Assembly: GCF_936925435.1 (NCBI RefSeq)
Contig: NZ_CAKZHQ010000002.1
Coordinates: forward strand, 248,001-312,000
Origin: an uncultured Ramlibacter sp.
Lineage (GTDB): Bacteria; Pseudomonadota; Gammaproteobacteria; Burkholderiales; Burkholderiaceae_C
Length of the DNA stretch: 64,000 bases
Reading direction: 5' to 3'
The translations under genes were made by a program, and so were the position numbers. Positions 29,628-37,890 of the stretch are shown in pieces. Positions within the stretch are counted from its first letter, which is position 1; every line of letters starts with the position of its first letter. The notes beneath the pieces are model-generated. The model did no database searches and was not told the origin of the DNA. It saw nothing but the letters and a program-made list of their open reading frames with translations.

Positions 29628-30675
29628 GGGCAACTGACTGGGCAACTGACTGGGCAACTGACTGGGCTGCGGTCTGGGCGCGGTAGCTGGCGCGGAAGTG
29701 CTCGACCTTGGCTTCCGCGGCAGTCGGCCAGGGCAGCGCCTCGCTGGTCCAGGTGCCGGCAGGAACCAGGCGGCAGACCGCCGCATCCTCGGCAAACACC
29801 TGGCGGTTCATGGCCGCACTGGCATTGAACATGGTGGAGGCCACGCCGTCGGGCGCGCCAGGCTGCACCGCGGTCTGGTACAGGCGGCTGGTGAAGTGCG
29901 TGCTACCCGGCGCCGCCGCGGGAAAGAAGTTCTGCATCGAATACGACAGGCCAAAGGTGGACGACAGCATGCTGAAGGGAAAAAGGTAGATGCTCAGATA
30001 GCCCTGGTAAGCGCCCTGCGCGCCGAAAAAACGGCTGATGCTGGCCAGCCGGCGCGCGGTGGAACGCGACCCCAGGGGTGCGGACCACACGGAATTGATG
30101 CCATGGAAAGCGTTGTCGCCGTCCTGCAGGTCCAGCTTGCCCAGCGACTGCGGATGGACGAAGCCGATGTGGTCCGGTTCCAGCGCGTTTTCCACCGCCA
30201 CCTGCCAGTCGCACTCGTAGTGCGCGCGGTTGAAGTCATGCCGCCCTGCCAGCTGGAATGAAATATCTTCGAGCATGGGCGCCACGCCCCCGAGCTGCGC
30301 TTGCAGCGAAGCCGCGGGGTCGATCGCCACGAACAGGAAATCCGCGCACCAGGCTGTGGGCAACTCGCGCAGTTGCACGCCGCAGGCCAGCGCCGGTTCA
30401 GGGGCGCCGCCGGCAAGGCGGCCCGCCCGGTAGGTCCAGCCGTGGTACGGGCAGGTGGCCACGGCATTGCCGACATCGCCGCCAAAGATGCGCGCACCGC
30501 GGTGGCGGCACAGGTTGTCGAAGGCCAGGATGCGGCCGCCGTCGTGGTGCACCACCAGGTCCTCGCCAAGCCATTCAAATCGCAGATAGTCGCCCTCGGC
30601 CGGCAGTTCGCTGCGATGGCACACCGGATGCCAGAAACGGTCGCGAAGATGCCGTGTGGCGTCGAAGGTTTGCAT
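29620..30675 (-). CDS. Rieske non-heme iron oxygenase-like protein
   Basis: A 351-residue protein with an N-terminal Rieske 2Fe-2S domain (ligands Cys56, His58 in CRHRGARIFGGD and Cys75, His78 in CPYHGW) and a C-terminal catalytic domain with a mononuclear iron motif (NALEPDHIGFVHP, His169 and His174). This is the architecture of ring-hydroxylating and related monooxygenase alpha subunits. No reductase or ferredoxin gene is nearby. In this operon it may hydroxylate the sugar or its acyl group; animal CMP-sialate hydroxylase is also a Rieske protein, but of different architecture. The C-terminus ends in three AQSV repeats encoded by a 12-bp tandem repeat. Confidence 0.87.
   Translation of the reverse strand: MQTFDATRHLRDRFWHPVCHRSELPAEGDYLRFEWLGEDLVVHHDGGRILAFDNLCRHRGARIFGGDVGNAVATCPYHGWTYRAGRLAGGAPEPALACGVQLRELPTAWCADFLFVAIDPAASLQAQLGGVAPMLEDISFQLAGRHDFNRAHYECDWQVAVENALEPDHIGFVHPQSLGKLDLQDGDNAFHGINSVWSAPLGSRSTARRLASISRFFGAQGAYQGYLSIYLFPFSMLSSTFGLSYSMQNFFPAAAPGSTHFTSRLYQTAVQPGAPDGVASTMFNASAAMNRQVFAEDAAVCRLVPAGTWTSEALPWPTAAEAKVEHFRASYRAQTAAQSVAQSVAQSVAHA
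29628..29663 (-). repeat. 12-bp tandem repeat, three units, at the end of the Rieske gene
   Basis: GGGCAACTGACT is repeated perfectly three times (29628-29639, 29640-29651, 29652-29663) and followed by a decayed fourth unit. It encodes AQSV repeats at the Rieske C-terminus and lies directly upstream of the aminotransferase ATG (29627), so it also forms that gene's leader. Confidence 0.9.
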
Positions 30676-30680
30676 GGGGC

Positions 30681-31304
30681 TCAGATGCGCTTGGCCGGCG
30701 TGGTGTAGACGCTGGTGTCTGGCGCCAGGCTGCGCACCACGGTCGCACCCGCGCCAACTCGGGCACGTTCGCCGATTTTGACCCGCGGCAACACGCGCGC
30801 ACCGGAACCAAAAAACGCATCCTCGCCCACCTGTACATAACCGGTCAGGTCCACATGGGCGCTGAGATTCGAATAGTCTCCCAGCACCACGTCATGGCCG
30901 ATGCTGCACATCAGGTTGATGGTGACGAAGTCACCGATCCTGGCATCGGCCGAGACCACCGAGCGCGGGCAGACAACGACCCCCACGCCCAGCTTGGCGG
31001 TGAAATGCACCAGGGCGCTGCTGTGCACAAAGGAAGCGAACAGGTCGTGGTGGGCGGCGAGCTCACCGACCACCTTCCGCTTGGCTGCCGGGTCTCCGAT
31101 CACCAGCAGCAGCTGGTCATCCGCCACCGGCTGGAATGCCGAGGGTTTGCCCAGCCAGGCCACACCGTAGGCATCCATGCCGGCATCAGCCTCCTGGGCC
31201 ACATAGCCGCGCACGGTCGAAGCACCGCCCTGCGCATCGCTGCGGATCCAGCCGATCACTTCGCGGGCGAAAGCCCCGCCACCAACCAGTACCCAGCTTG
31301 TCAT
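30681..31304 (-). CDS. NeuD/PglD/EpsM-family sugar N-acyltransferase
   Basis: A 207-residue hexapeptide-repeat acyltransferase. The N-terminal Rossmann-like part (WVLVGGGAFAREVIGWI) binds the nucleotide sugar. The left-handed beta-helix follows, with the catalytic His in SIGHDVVLGDYS. PglD and EpsM acetylate the 4-amino group of UDP-bacillosamine precursors; here the donor could instead be an acyl-ACP from the neighbouring ACP module (inference). ATG 31304 has an AAAGG ribosome-binding site. It lies five bases before the Rieske gene. Confidence 0.9.
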   Translation of the reverse strand: MTSWVLVGGGAFAREVIGWIRSDAQGGASTVRGYVAQEADAGMDAYGVAWLGKPSAFQPVADDQLLLVIGDPAAKRKVVGELAAHHDLFASFVHSSALVHFTAKLGVGVVVCPRSVVSADARIGDFVTINLMCSIGHDVVLGDYSNLSAHVDLTGYVQVGEDAFFGSGARVLPRVKIGERARVGAGATVVRSLAPDTSVYTTPAKRI

Positions 31305-31324
31305 GGTCTGCCTTTCGGTTCTTT

Positions 31325-32104
31325 CTATTGCGCGCAATAGCCGCCGTCGACCACCATGGCGGTTCCGGTGATCCAGCGCGCCTGGGGTGACAGCAGGAAC
31401 AGGACAGCGGCGGCGATGTCTTCCACTTCGCCGAAGCCCAGGGGATGGCGCCGCTCGTACGCCGCCATCGCGTCGCCGGGCATGCCGCCGGCCAGGCGTT
31501 CATGCATGGCCGTCTTCACGGCTGCCGCCGCCACTGAATTCACGCGCACCTTGCGCGGCGCGAGTTCGCAGGCCAGCGAGCGCACCAGGCCGTCCAGCGC
31601 CGCCTTGCTCGCGCAGTAGGCGCTCATGCCCACCTGCCCGCGCAAGGCCGCGACCGAGGACATCATGACCAGCGAGCCGCCGTCGACCAGCACCGAACGC
31701 GACGCCGCCGCGCGGGCAATGCCGAACGCGGCCTTGAGCGACGGCCCCAGCAGCGCGTCGATGTGCTGGTCCTTGGTCATCGCGATCGGCCTGATCGCTT
31801 CCTGGCCGGCGGCGTGGAAGACGCCGGCAAGGGGCGCGCCTTGCGCCTGCACCAGTTTCTTGATCCAGTCGGCCACGCTGTCGGCGTCCTTCAACTCGGC
31901 CACGATGGCCTGGTGGCCATCGCCCGCGAGCGACGCCAGCGTCTGCTGCAAGCGCTCTTCGTTGCGTCCCGAAACGACCACACGGGCGCCATGGCCGGCC
32001 AGCGCCGCTGCGGTGGCCCTGCCGATGCCCGATGAAGCCCCGGTGACCAGGAAAATCTGGCCGGCGAAGGCATCCGCACGGAACAAGCTGACTGTGTCAC
32101 TCAC
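31325..32104 (-). CDS. SDR-family oxidoreductase (3-oxoacyl-ACP reductase-like)
   Basis: A 259-residue classical short-chain dehydrogenase: cofactor motif TGASSGIG (21-28), catalytic Ser149/150, Tyr163 and Lys167 (SAYCASKAAL), C-terminal WITGTAMVVDGGY. FabG-like members reduce 3-oxoacyl-ACP to 3-hydroxyacyl-ACP. Together with the two KAS III-like enzymes and the ACP it probably makes a hydroxyacyl group for the glycan, as proposed for VioR/VioS in Pseudomonas syringae. The start is GTG 32104, inside the TGA of the preceding KAS gene (GTGA overlap). Confidence 0.87.
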   Translation of the reverse strand: MSDTVSLFRADAFAGQIFLVTGASSGIGRATAAALAGHGARVVVSGRNEERLQQTLASLAGDGHQAIVAELKDADSVADWIKKLVQAQGAPLAGVFHAAGQEAIRPIAMTKDQHIDALLGPSLKAAFGIARAAASRSVLVDGGSLVMMSSVAALRGQVGMSAYCASKAALDGLVRSLACELAPRKVRVNSVAAAAVKTAMHERLAGGMPGDAMAAYERRHPLGFGEVEDIAAAVLFLLSPQARWITGTAMVVDGGYCAQ

Positions 32105-33162
32105 GGGGTGTACTCCACGAACGCCAGAGGCACATCCGGCGCCAGGTCGACCAGGGCGCCGCCCCAGGAGAAGCCCACGCCAAAGCCCAGGGCGGCCAGC
32201 CGCAAGGTCTGCGCGCGCCCGGCCGGCTGGCTGGTGCAAAGCAGCAGCGGAATCGAAGCGCAACTGGTGTTGCCGAAACTGTCGATGTTCGAAGGTGCCT
32301 GCTGGGGGGCCAGGCCGCATTTTTTGGCCAGGTGCTTGAGCATGAAGGAATTGGCCTGGTGCAGGGCCACAAGGTCCCAGCCGGTGCGCGCCTCGCCGCT
32401 GGCTTCTTCCAGGGCGACCACCAGGGCCGGCACGGTGCGCAGCGTGAAGTTGAAGATCTCGGCGCCATCCATGAACAGGCAGGCTGGATCACGGTCGGCC
32501 AGCCGGGGATCGGCCTGCACCTGGGTCTGGCGGAAACCGCCCTGCGGGACGATGAGATGGCGCTCGCCGGCGCCATCGCTGCCCAGCACGAAGAAGGACT
32601 TGTTGCCGGCGCCTTCGGCCTGCGCTTCGATCGCCGTCATGGTGCCGGCATCGCCGAACAGCATCGCCGTGGCGCGGTCGGCGGGGTCGACGATCCTGGA
32701 GACCGTGTCACCGACCGCCAGCAGCACCCGGCGGGCAGCGCCGCTTTGCACCATGGTCATGCCCAGCCACAGCGCATAGGGATAGGCGGAACAGCCCAGG
32801 TTGATGTCCAGAGCGATGATGCCGCTGCGCAGGCCCAGCCGTGTGCCCAATGCCGACGCGGTGGCCGGCAAGCGGTAATCGGGTGTCTGTGAGACGAAGA
32901 TCAGGGCATCGACCGAGCCGGCCTGCCACTCCAGGCGCTGCAGCAGTTGTGCCCCGGCCTGCTGGCACAGGTCCGATGTGGTGACCCCCGGGCCGGCCCA
33001 GCGCCGCGCGTTGACGCCAATCATCTTGGTGACGTCGTCGACGGCCTTCTGGCCGAACTTCTTCACAAAACCGGTGTTGTCGATCACCTGTGCCGGCACA
33101 CATGCCGCCACACCCGCGATGCGCGCGCCAGCCAACACCGCTCGCTGGCCGGCCGGGGTCAT
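32101..33162 (-). CDS. KAS III (FabH)-like 3-oxoacyl-ACP synthase, second copy
   Basis: A 353-residue thiolase-fold condensing enzyme with the full KAS III triad: Cys124 in LGCSAYPYA, His268 in ALHQANSFML and Asn298 in SFGNTSCAS. It should condense an acyl-CoA with malonyl-ACP. It differs clearly from the other KAS III-like protein of this operon, so the two probably have different substrates or act as partners. It lies 45 bp after the ACP gene and is coupled to the SDR gene. Confidence 0.88.
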   Translation of the reverse strand: MTPAGQRAVLAGARIAGVAACVPAQVIDNTGFVKKFGQKAVDDVTKMIGVNARRWAGPGVTTSDLCQQAGAQLLQRLEWQAGSVDALIFVSQTPDYRLPATASALGTRLGLRSGIIALDINLGCSAYPYALWLGMTMVQSGAARRVLLAVGDTVSRIVDPADRATAMLFGDAGTMTAIEAQAEGAGNKSFFVLGSDGAGERHLIVPQGGFRQTQVQADPRLADRDPACLFMDGAEIFNFTLRTVPALVVALEEASGEARTGWDLVALHQANSFMLKHLAKKCGLAPQQAPSNIDSFGNTSCASIPLLLCTSQPAGRAQTLRLAALGFGVGFSWGGALVDLAPDVPLAFVEYTP

Positions 33163-33207
33163 GGCCGGCGCTCCGGATGGCTGGCGGGACCTGCCATGGC
33201 GCGGCCT

Positions 33208-33429
33208 TCAGCCCTTGCGCGAGGCAATCAGCGCTTCCACGTCGGCCAGCGTGCCGCACGCGCCAAGCGCCTGCCCGTCAAGGGTGATGTTGAAGCAGTC
33301 GTCCACCAGCGCGATGATGGAAACAATGGCCAGCGAATCCCAACCGGCGGCCACCAGGTCGAAGTCAGGGCCGACCTGCGCCACGTCGACCTCAAAAATG
33401 TCGGCCACGCCATCGTAAAAATCGCTCAT
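33208..33429 (-). CDS. Dedicated acyl carrier protein
   Basis: A 73-residue ACP with the phosphopantetheine serine Ser32 in GWDSLAIVS. It is acidic, four-helix in pattern, and divergent from the housekeeping AcpP encoded at 63314-63553 (GADSLDTVE). Its position between two KAS III-like genes points to a pathway-specific acyl shuttle. An AcpS that could activate it is encoded in this window at 50423-50824. Confidence 0.9.
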   Translation of the reverse strand: MSDFYDGVADIFEVDVAQVGPDFDLVAAGWDSLAIVSIIALVDDCFNITLDGQALGACGTLADVEALIASRKG

Positions 33430-33450
33430 AAATTCCTTCTGGGGCGGCCT

Positions 33451-34464
33451 TCAGGCCACCATGGCCGCACCGGCCCAAGAATACCCGACACCGAAACCCA
33501 TCAGAACGAGCTTCTGCCCAGTGTGAATGCTGCCGGTGTTGCGCAGGTGCTCCAGGACCAGGGGGATGGTGGAAGACACCGTGTTGCCGCAATTTTCCAT
33601 GAATACCGGCATGCGGCCGGCGTCGATCTTCATTTTTTTCCGGAGCGTCTCCAGCATGAAGCGGTTGGCCTGGTGGAAGACGAAATGGTCGACTTCGTCG
33701 CGCTGCCAGCCGGAGCGCTCCAGCAGTTCGTCCACCGCCCTGGGCACCCGTTGCAGGCTGAAGCTCATGACCTCCGGGCCGTTCATGTACAGATCTGCGG
33801 CCCTGCGCACATTGCCCGAGCCGTCGGCCGTCTCCTGCATCGCGCTGGCGTCCAGCGGCCGGCGAAAGCCGCCGGCCGGAACGATCAGGTTGCCGGCGCC
33901 CGAACCATCCGTACCAAACACGAAGGGGCCGATGGCAGCCGCGCCGTCGCTGGCCTCCACCAGGGTTGCGGCGGCTGCATCGCCAAAGATGGTGCGCACG
34001 CTCTTGTCTTTGGGGTGGATGTATTTGGAATAGGTGTCCGCCGTCAGCAGCAGCACGCGCCGGGCTGCACCCGTGCCGATCAGGCCGCGGGCCAGCGACA
34101 GGCCATAGACGAAGCCCGAGCATCCCAGGTTGAAGTCCAGCGCTCCAATATCGGTGCGCAGCCCCAGGCGGTGCTGCAACATGCAGGCTGTGGTCGGCAG
34201 CACATGGTCCGGCGCCTGAGTGCACAGCAGGATGAAATCGATGTCGGTCGGCTGGACCGCACCCGAGTCAAACAGCTTGCGGGCCGCGTGGAAAGCCAGG
34301 TCGGCCGCGGTCTCGCCGTCGGCGGCGATGTGCCGGCTGGCGACACCGGTCTTGTCCAGGATTTTCTGCGCCGGCCAGTCGGGGAACAGCAGGGCCAGTT
34401 CCTCGTTGTCCAGCAACTGGTCCGGCAGGTGGCTGGCGATGGCGCCGATCCGGCTGTTCAGCAT
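33451..34464 (-). CDS. KAS III (FabH)-like 3-oxoacyl-ACP synthase, first copy
   Basis: A 337-residue thiolase-fold enzyme with an intact triad: Cys115 (LGCSGFVYGL), His264 (FVFHQANRFML) and Asn294 (ENCGNTVSST). Similar genes occur beside an ACP and a reductase in the flagellin glycosylation island of P. aeruginosa PAK and in the viosamine island of P. syringae. The ATG 34464 overlaps the neuC stop region by 7 bp. The chosen start (MLNSRIGAIASHLP) matches the family N-terminus. Confidence 0.9.
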   Translation of the reverse strand: MLNSRIGAIASHLPDQLLDNEELALLFPDWPAQKILDKTGVASRHIAADGETAADLAFHAARKLFDSGAVQPTDIDFILLCTQAPDHVLPTTACMLQHRLGLRTDIGALDFNLGCSGFVYGLSLARGLIGTGAARRVLLLTADTYSKYIHPKDKSVRTIFGDAAAATLVEASDGAAAIGPFVFGTDGSGAGNLIVPAGGFRRPLDASAMQETADGSGNVRRAADLYMNGPEVMSFSLQRVPRAVDELLERSGWQRDEVDHFVFHQANRFMLETLRKKMKIDAGRMPVFMENCGNTVSSTIPLVLEHLRNTGSIHTGQKLVLMGFGVGYSWAGAAMVA

Positions 34465-35663
34465 GAAGCCTCCTGCGGCGGCGGCCCAGCCACCCAATGA
34501 AAGGGCTTGGCCAGCAGTTCGCGCGGCCGCTCCACGGCCTTGAGCAGGGCGGCCACCCGGGGGCCGGTCATGCCATCGCCGTAGGGATTGACGACGCCCG
34601 AGCAATCGAGCGCAAGCGCCTGGGCCATGGCCGCGGCAATGGCGGCGCATGTGGCTTCGCAGCGGATGACATTGGCCGCGGCGAGGCGGCTGGCCTGGCG
34701 GCGCCCGATGTCCACCGCCGGCACTTTCAGCGAGGGCGCCTCGCCCAGGGCGCTGGAGGAGTTGCCCACCATCAGCTCGCATTGCGCCATGAGGCCGAGA
34801 AAAACCGCGCGGGGAACCGACTCGATCAGACAGACATCGGTCCTGCCCGCCGCCCATTGCCGCCATCTGTCCTTGATGGCGCGCCCGCCCTCGTCGGCAT
34901 TGGGCATGACCACCCAGAATGCCGCGCCCTGGGACAGGCCCTCCAGAGCGCCGATCAGTGCCCCGGTAGCCGCCGCTGCGCTGTCGGCCAGCGGCCTTGT
35001 GTCGGACCCGGCAGGCAGCGTCTCGGGATGGAAGACCACCAGCACATTGCGCTCGGCCAACGGCCGGCCCAGTGCCTCCTGCACCGCAGGCCTTGCCATC
35101 AATGGCTGTTCGCGGAAGGCGTCCAGGCCGGGATTGCCGACAACGTGCACGCGTTGCGGCAGCTCACCCATCTGGACCACGCGCCGCGCCGACTCCTCGT
35201 TGCTGACCAGGTGCAGGTGCGACAGCTTGGTGATGGCATGGCGCATGGCGTCATCGAGCGCGCCCTCCGTGACATCGCCACCGGCGAGGTGGGCCACCGG
35301 GATGCGCGCCAGCAGGCAGGCCTGCGCCGCCGCCAGCGTTTCGAAGCGGTCACCCAGCAGCAGCACCAGGTCGGGCGCCTGGCGCGCCAGGGCGTCGGAC
35401 AGGCCGATCAGGCCCAGCGCCATCGACCGCGCGACGCCGCCGGGCGTATCGGAGGCCACCAGCATCTCCACGCGCTCGTCCACACGAACGCCATCGCGCT
35501 CGATGTCGTGCACGGTCATGCCGAACTCAGGCGCCAGGTGCGACCCGGTCGCGATCACCCGCACATCGAAATGCGGATCGGCAGACAGCGCGCGGATGAC
35601 CCAGTACAGCAGGCCGTATTCGGCGCGGCTGCCGGTGATCACGGCCACGCGCAGGCCGCTCAT
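34458..35663 (-). CDS. neuC: NeuC/LegG-type hydrolysing UDP-sugar 2-epimerase
   Basis: Removes UDP and epimerises C2 to give a ManNAc-like or 2,4-diacetamido-2,4,6-trideoxymannose product, the NeuB substrate. The 401 residues have the GT-B fold of the family: VITGSRAEYGLLYWVI at the start, LLLGDRFETLAAAQAC, HLAGGDVTEGALDDAMRH, and the UDP-binding MVGNSSSALGEAPSLKVPAVDIG. It overlaps neuB by four bases (ATGA). As the operon makes a 4-amino-6-deoxy sugar, the LegG reaction is more likely than true sialic-acid synthesis. Confidence 0.93.
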   Translation of the reverse strand: MSGLRVAVITGSRAEYGLLYWVIRALSADPHFDVRVIATGSHLAPEFGMTVHDIERDGVRVDERVEMLVASDTPGGVARSMALGLIGLSDALARQAPDLVLLLGDRFETLAAAQACLLARIPVAHLAGGDVTEGALDDAMRHAITKLSHLHLVSNEESARRVVQMGELPQRVHVVGNPGLDAFREQPLMARPAVQEALGRPLAERNVLVVFHPETLPAGSDTRPLADSAAAATGALIGALEGLSQGAAFWVVMPNADEGGRAIKDRWRQWAAGRTDVCLIESVPRAVFLGLMAQCELMVGNSSSALGEAPSLKVPAVDIGRRQASRLAAANVIRCEATCAAIAAAMAQALALDCSGVVNPYGDGMTGPRVAALLKAVERPRELLAKPFHWVAGPPPQEASC

Positions 35664-36679
35664 GCCAGGTCCTGCAGCGAAAGGCGCTCGAGCTCGCCGA
35701 GATCGCGTTGCAGGGTCCGGCCCACCAGCTGCGGCGCCAGGTCAGGCGACAGGCCGCCGGCGGGACGGATGGCGCACATGTCCTGCATGGTCAGCCTGCT
35801 TCCGGCCTGCATGGGGCGCACCATGTGGATGGAGCGGCGCGCCAGCGTGCGCAGTTCCTGCTCTTCCGGCCCGCAGATCTTCTGCCCGTCGCCCAGCGAC
35901 AGCGCCGATTCGCGCAGCAGGGTGACGAACTGTGCCATCTCCGCCGGGTTCAGGGAGAACGCGTGGTCCGGGCCGAGCATGGCCTTGTCCAGCGTGAAAT
36001 GCTTCTCGACGATCTGCGCGCCCAGGGCCACGGCGGCGCAGCCCGCGGCGAAGCCTGTGGTGTGGTCGGAGTAACCGGTGACCAGGCCGAACTGCTCGCG
36101 CAAGGTGCGCACGGCGCGGACATTGGCAACCTCGATCGGCGCCGGGTAGCTGGAAACGCAGTGCAGCAGGCAGACCCCCGCAGCCCCGGCCGACAGGGTG
36201 AAGTCGACGGCCGCGCGGATTTCCGCCAAGGTCCCCATGCCGGTCGAGATGATGATCTGGGAGCGGCTTTTCGCCACCTCCTCCAGCAGCAGGAAGTTGT
36301 CCAGGTCGCCCGAGGAGATCTTGATGTAGCGCGGGTTCAGGGCCACCATCAGCTGGGCGCTGGGACGGTCGAACGGCGTGGACATGAAATCAATGCCCAC
36401 CTCGTTGCACAGGATCTGCAGTTCGCGGAACTCGTCGAAGCTCAGGGCCAGGGTCCGCACCATCTCCAGCATGGTGCTGGCCTCGGTCTTCATCGCCTTC
36501 TTCTGGTACTCGGCCAGGGGCGTGTCGGCCAGGACGCCGATCTCGGGAATGAAGGTCTGGAATTTGACGGCGTCGGCGCCAGCGGCCTTGGCCGCATGCA
36601 CCAGCTCGCGCGCCAGCGCGATCCGGCCGTTGTGGTTGACGCCGGCCTCGGCGATGACGTAGGGCCGCGGCGCGCTCAT
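35660..36679 (-). CDS. neuB: N-acylneuraminate / legionaminate synthase
   Basis: Condenses the mannosamine-type sugar with PEP to form a nine-carbon nonulosonic acid. The 339 residues hold the NeuB TIM barrel (VIAEAGVNHNGRIALARELV, AVKFQTFIPE, KISSGDLDNFLLL, GYSDHTTG, EKHFTLDKAMLGPDHAFSL) and a C-terminal SAF/antifreeze-like domain (about 280-339). ATG 36679 (MSAPRPYVIAEAG) overlaps the amidotransferase gene by four bases. Confidence 0.95.
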   Translation of the reverse strand: MSAPRPYVIAEAGVNHNGRIALARELVHAAKAAGADAVKFQTFIPEIGVLADTPLAEYQKKAMKTEASTMLEMVRTLALSFDEFRELQILCNEVGIDFMSTPFDRPSAQLMVALNPRYIKISSGDLDNFLLLEEVAKSRSQIIISTGMGTLAEIRAAVDFTLSAGAAGVCLLHCVSSYPAPIEVANVRAVRTLREQFGLVTGYSDHTTGFAAGCAAVALGAQIVEKHFTLDKAMLGPDHAFSLNPAEMAQFVTLLRESALSLGDGQKICGPEEQELRTLARRSIHMVRPMQAGSRLTMQDMCAIRPAGGLSPDLAPQLVGRTLQRDLGELERLSLQDLA

Positions 36680-37890
36680 GCCAGGAACCCGAAGTTCTTG
36701 GGCACGCCGGCCGCGCGCTGCGTCAGCCACCAGCCGTCACTGCGCTTGTCCCACAGGTGTTCTGGGCGGAACGAGTCGGCAATCGCCAGGAAGCGCTCGC
36801 GCGTCAAGCCCATGTACTCCAGCACGTCGGGCAGGTAACGCTCGGGCAATTCGCCGTCGTAGAGGTCGACCAGGTTGAGCGCCTCGTCACGCGTGATGTG
36901 GCGGTGCCGCACTTCCTGCGATGCCTCGTGGGTGCAGCGGCCGACACCGAATTTGATGAACGCGCACCAGTAGTGGAAGCCGTCGATCTTGTCGTCGATG
37001 GAGTTGTATTTGGAATAGGTCCCCTCGGTGCGGCGGTCATTGGGTGTGAAGCCGGTGGCCTTCTGGGCGTAGTAGAAGACCTCCTGCGGATCCCAGCGCA
37101 GGAAATGGCCGAGGAAATGGGTTTCGATGCCGCTGGCCAGGTAGTCCTTCTCGGACATCGGCAGGTAGATGTCCAGGTCGCGCATGCCGATGCCTTCCTT
37201 CTCCAGCTCCGGCAGCGTCAGGCCGGAGATGCGCGACTGCGGCGTCACTTCGCCGGTGTAGTACTTGGGCGGGATCAGGGAGAACGCGTCTTCTCCCTTG
37301 GGGGCGCCGTATTCCGCGTGGTGTTCGCCGAAAAAGATCAGGTCGATGCCGAAGCGCTTGGCCAGCTTGGAGGCCTGGTGGCGCTGCCCGAAGACGAAGG
37401 GCTGAAAGGGATGGAGCAGGTTTTCGTAGGCCAGCCGGGTCAGCTTGCGGTGCACCGCGCCATCGGGCGTGACCAGCAGGTTGTCGAAGCCGCCCTTGTT
37501 GATCCATGCCTGGAAATTGACCCAGCCCACGTCCGTGTACATGTGCGGAGCCCAGGTGATGGTCAGGGGACGCATGCCGTACTTGGTCTTGAGCACATGG
37601 GCCTGGAACACCGAGTCCTTGCCGCCGGAGCCCGGGATCAGCACGTCATAAGGCTTGGTCGGATCCCTGTACCGGTCCAGAAGCTTGAGCAGGTCCTGCT
37701 CGCGCGCGGCCCAGTCGATGCTGTCCTTCTTGGCGACGACCTGGCAGGCGTCGCACACGCCATCGTCGATTTCCAGCGTATGCCGCACGTTGTCGCGCGA
37801 ATCGGCGGTCACCATCGAAGGGGAGACCCGCTGGTTCGATTGAACGCAATGCGTGCAGAACTTCACCAGCTGCTTGCCCATATAACTCAT
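36676..37890 (-). CDS. N-acetyl sugar amidotransferase (WbpG/PseA family)
   Basis: A 404-residue PP-loop ATP pyrophosphatase with GSGGKDS at 87-93 and a probable zinc site (Cys12, Cys15, Cys46, Cys49). Family members turn an acetamido group into an acetamidino group, as in P. aeruginosa O-antigen (WbpG) and Campylobacter pseudaminic acid (PseA). Ammonia is supplied by a HisH-like glutaminase with a HisF-like partner, and both are encoded directly upstream. The ATG at 37890 follows the hisH-like stop immediately. Confidence 0.92.
   Translation of the reverse strand: MSYMGKQLVKFCTHCVQSNQRVSPSMVTADSRDNVRHTLEIDDGVCDACQVVAKKDSIDWAAREQDLLKLLDRYRDPTKPYDVLIPGSGGKDSVFQAHVLKTKYGMRPLTITWAPHMYTDVGWVNFQAWINKGGFDNLLVTPDGAVHRKLTRLAYENLLHPFQPFVFGQRHQASKLAKRFGIDLIFFGEHHAEYGAPKGEDAFSLIPPKYYTGEVTPQSRISGLTLPELEKEGIGMRDLDIYLPMSEKDYLASGIETHFLGHFLRWDPQEVFYYAQKATGFTPNDRRTEGTYSKYNSIDDKIDGFHYWCAFIKFGVGRCTHEASQEVRHRHITRDEALNLVDLYDGELPERYLPDVLEYMGLTRERFLAIADSFRPEHLWDKRSDGWWLTQRAAGVPKNFGFLA

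Noticed and set aside
29628-29663. The 12-bp tandem array as a CRISPR
   Set aside because: Units are contiguous with no spacers, are in a coding frame and there are no cas genes.
29620-30675. The Rieske protein as a true CMP-sialate hydroxylase
   Set aside because: It has the ring-hydroxylase-type catalytic domain with a mononuclear iron motif, not the metallo-lactamase-like architecture of the animal enzyme.
32101-34464. KAS III-like genes as the housekeeping fabH
   Set aside because: There are two divergent copies around a private ACP in a glycan operon, while the fab cluster is at 62-64 kb. A housekeeping FabH would be expected near that cluster, outside this window.
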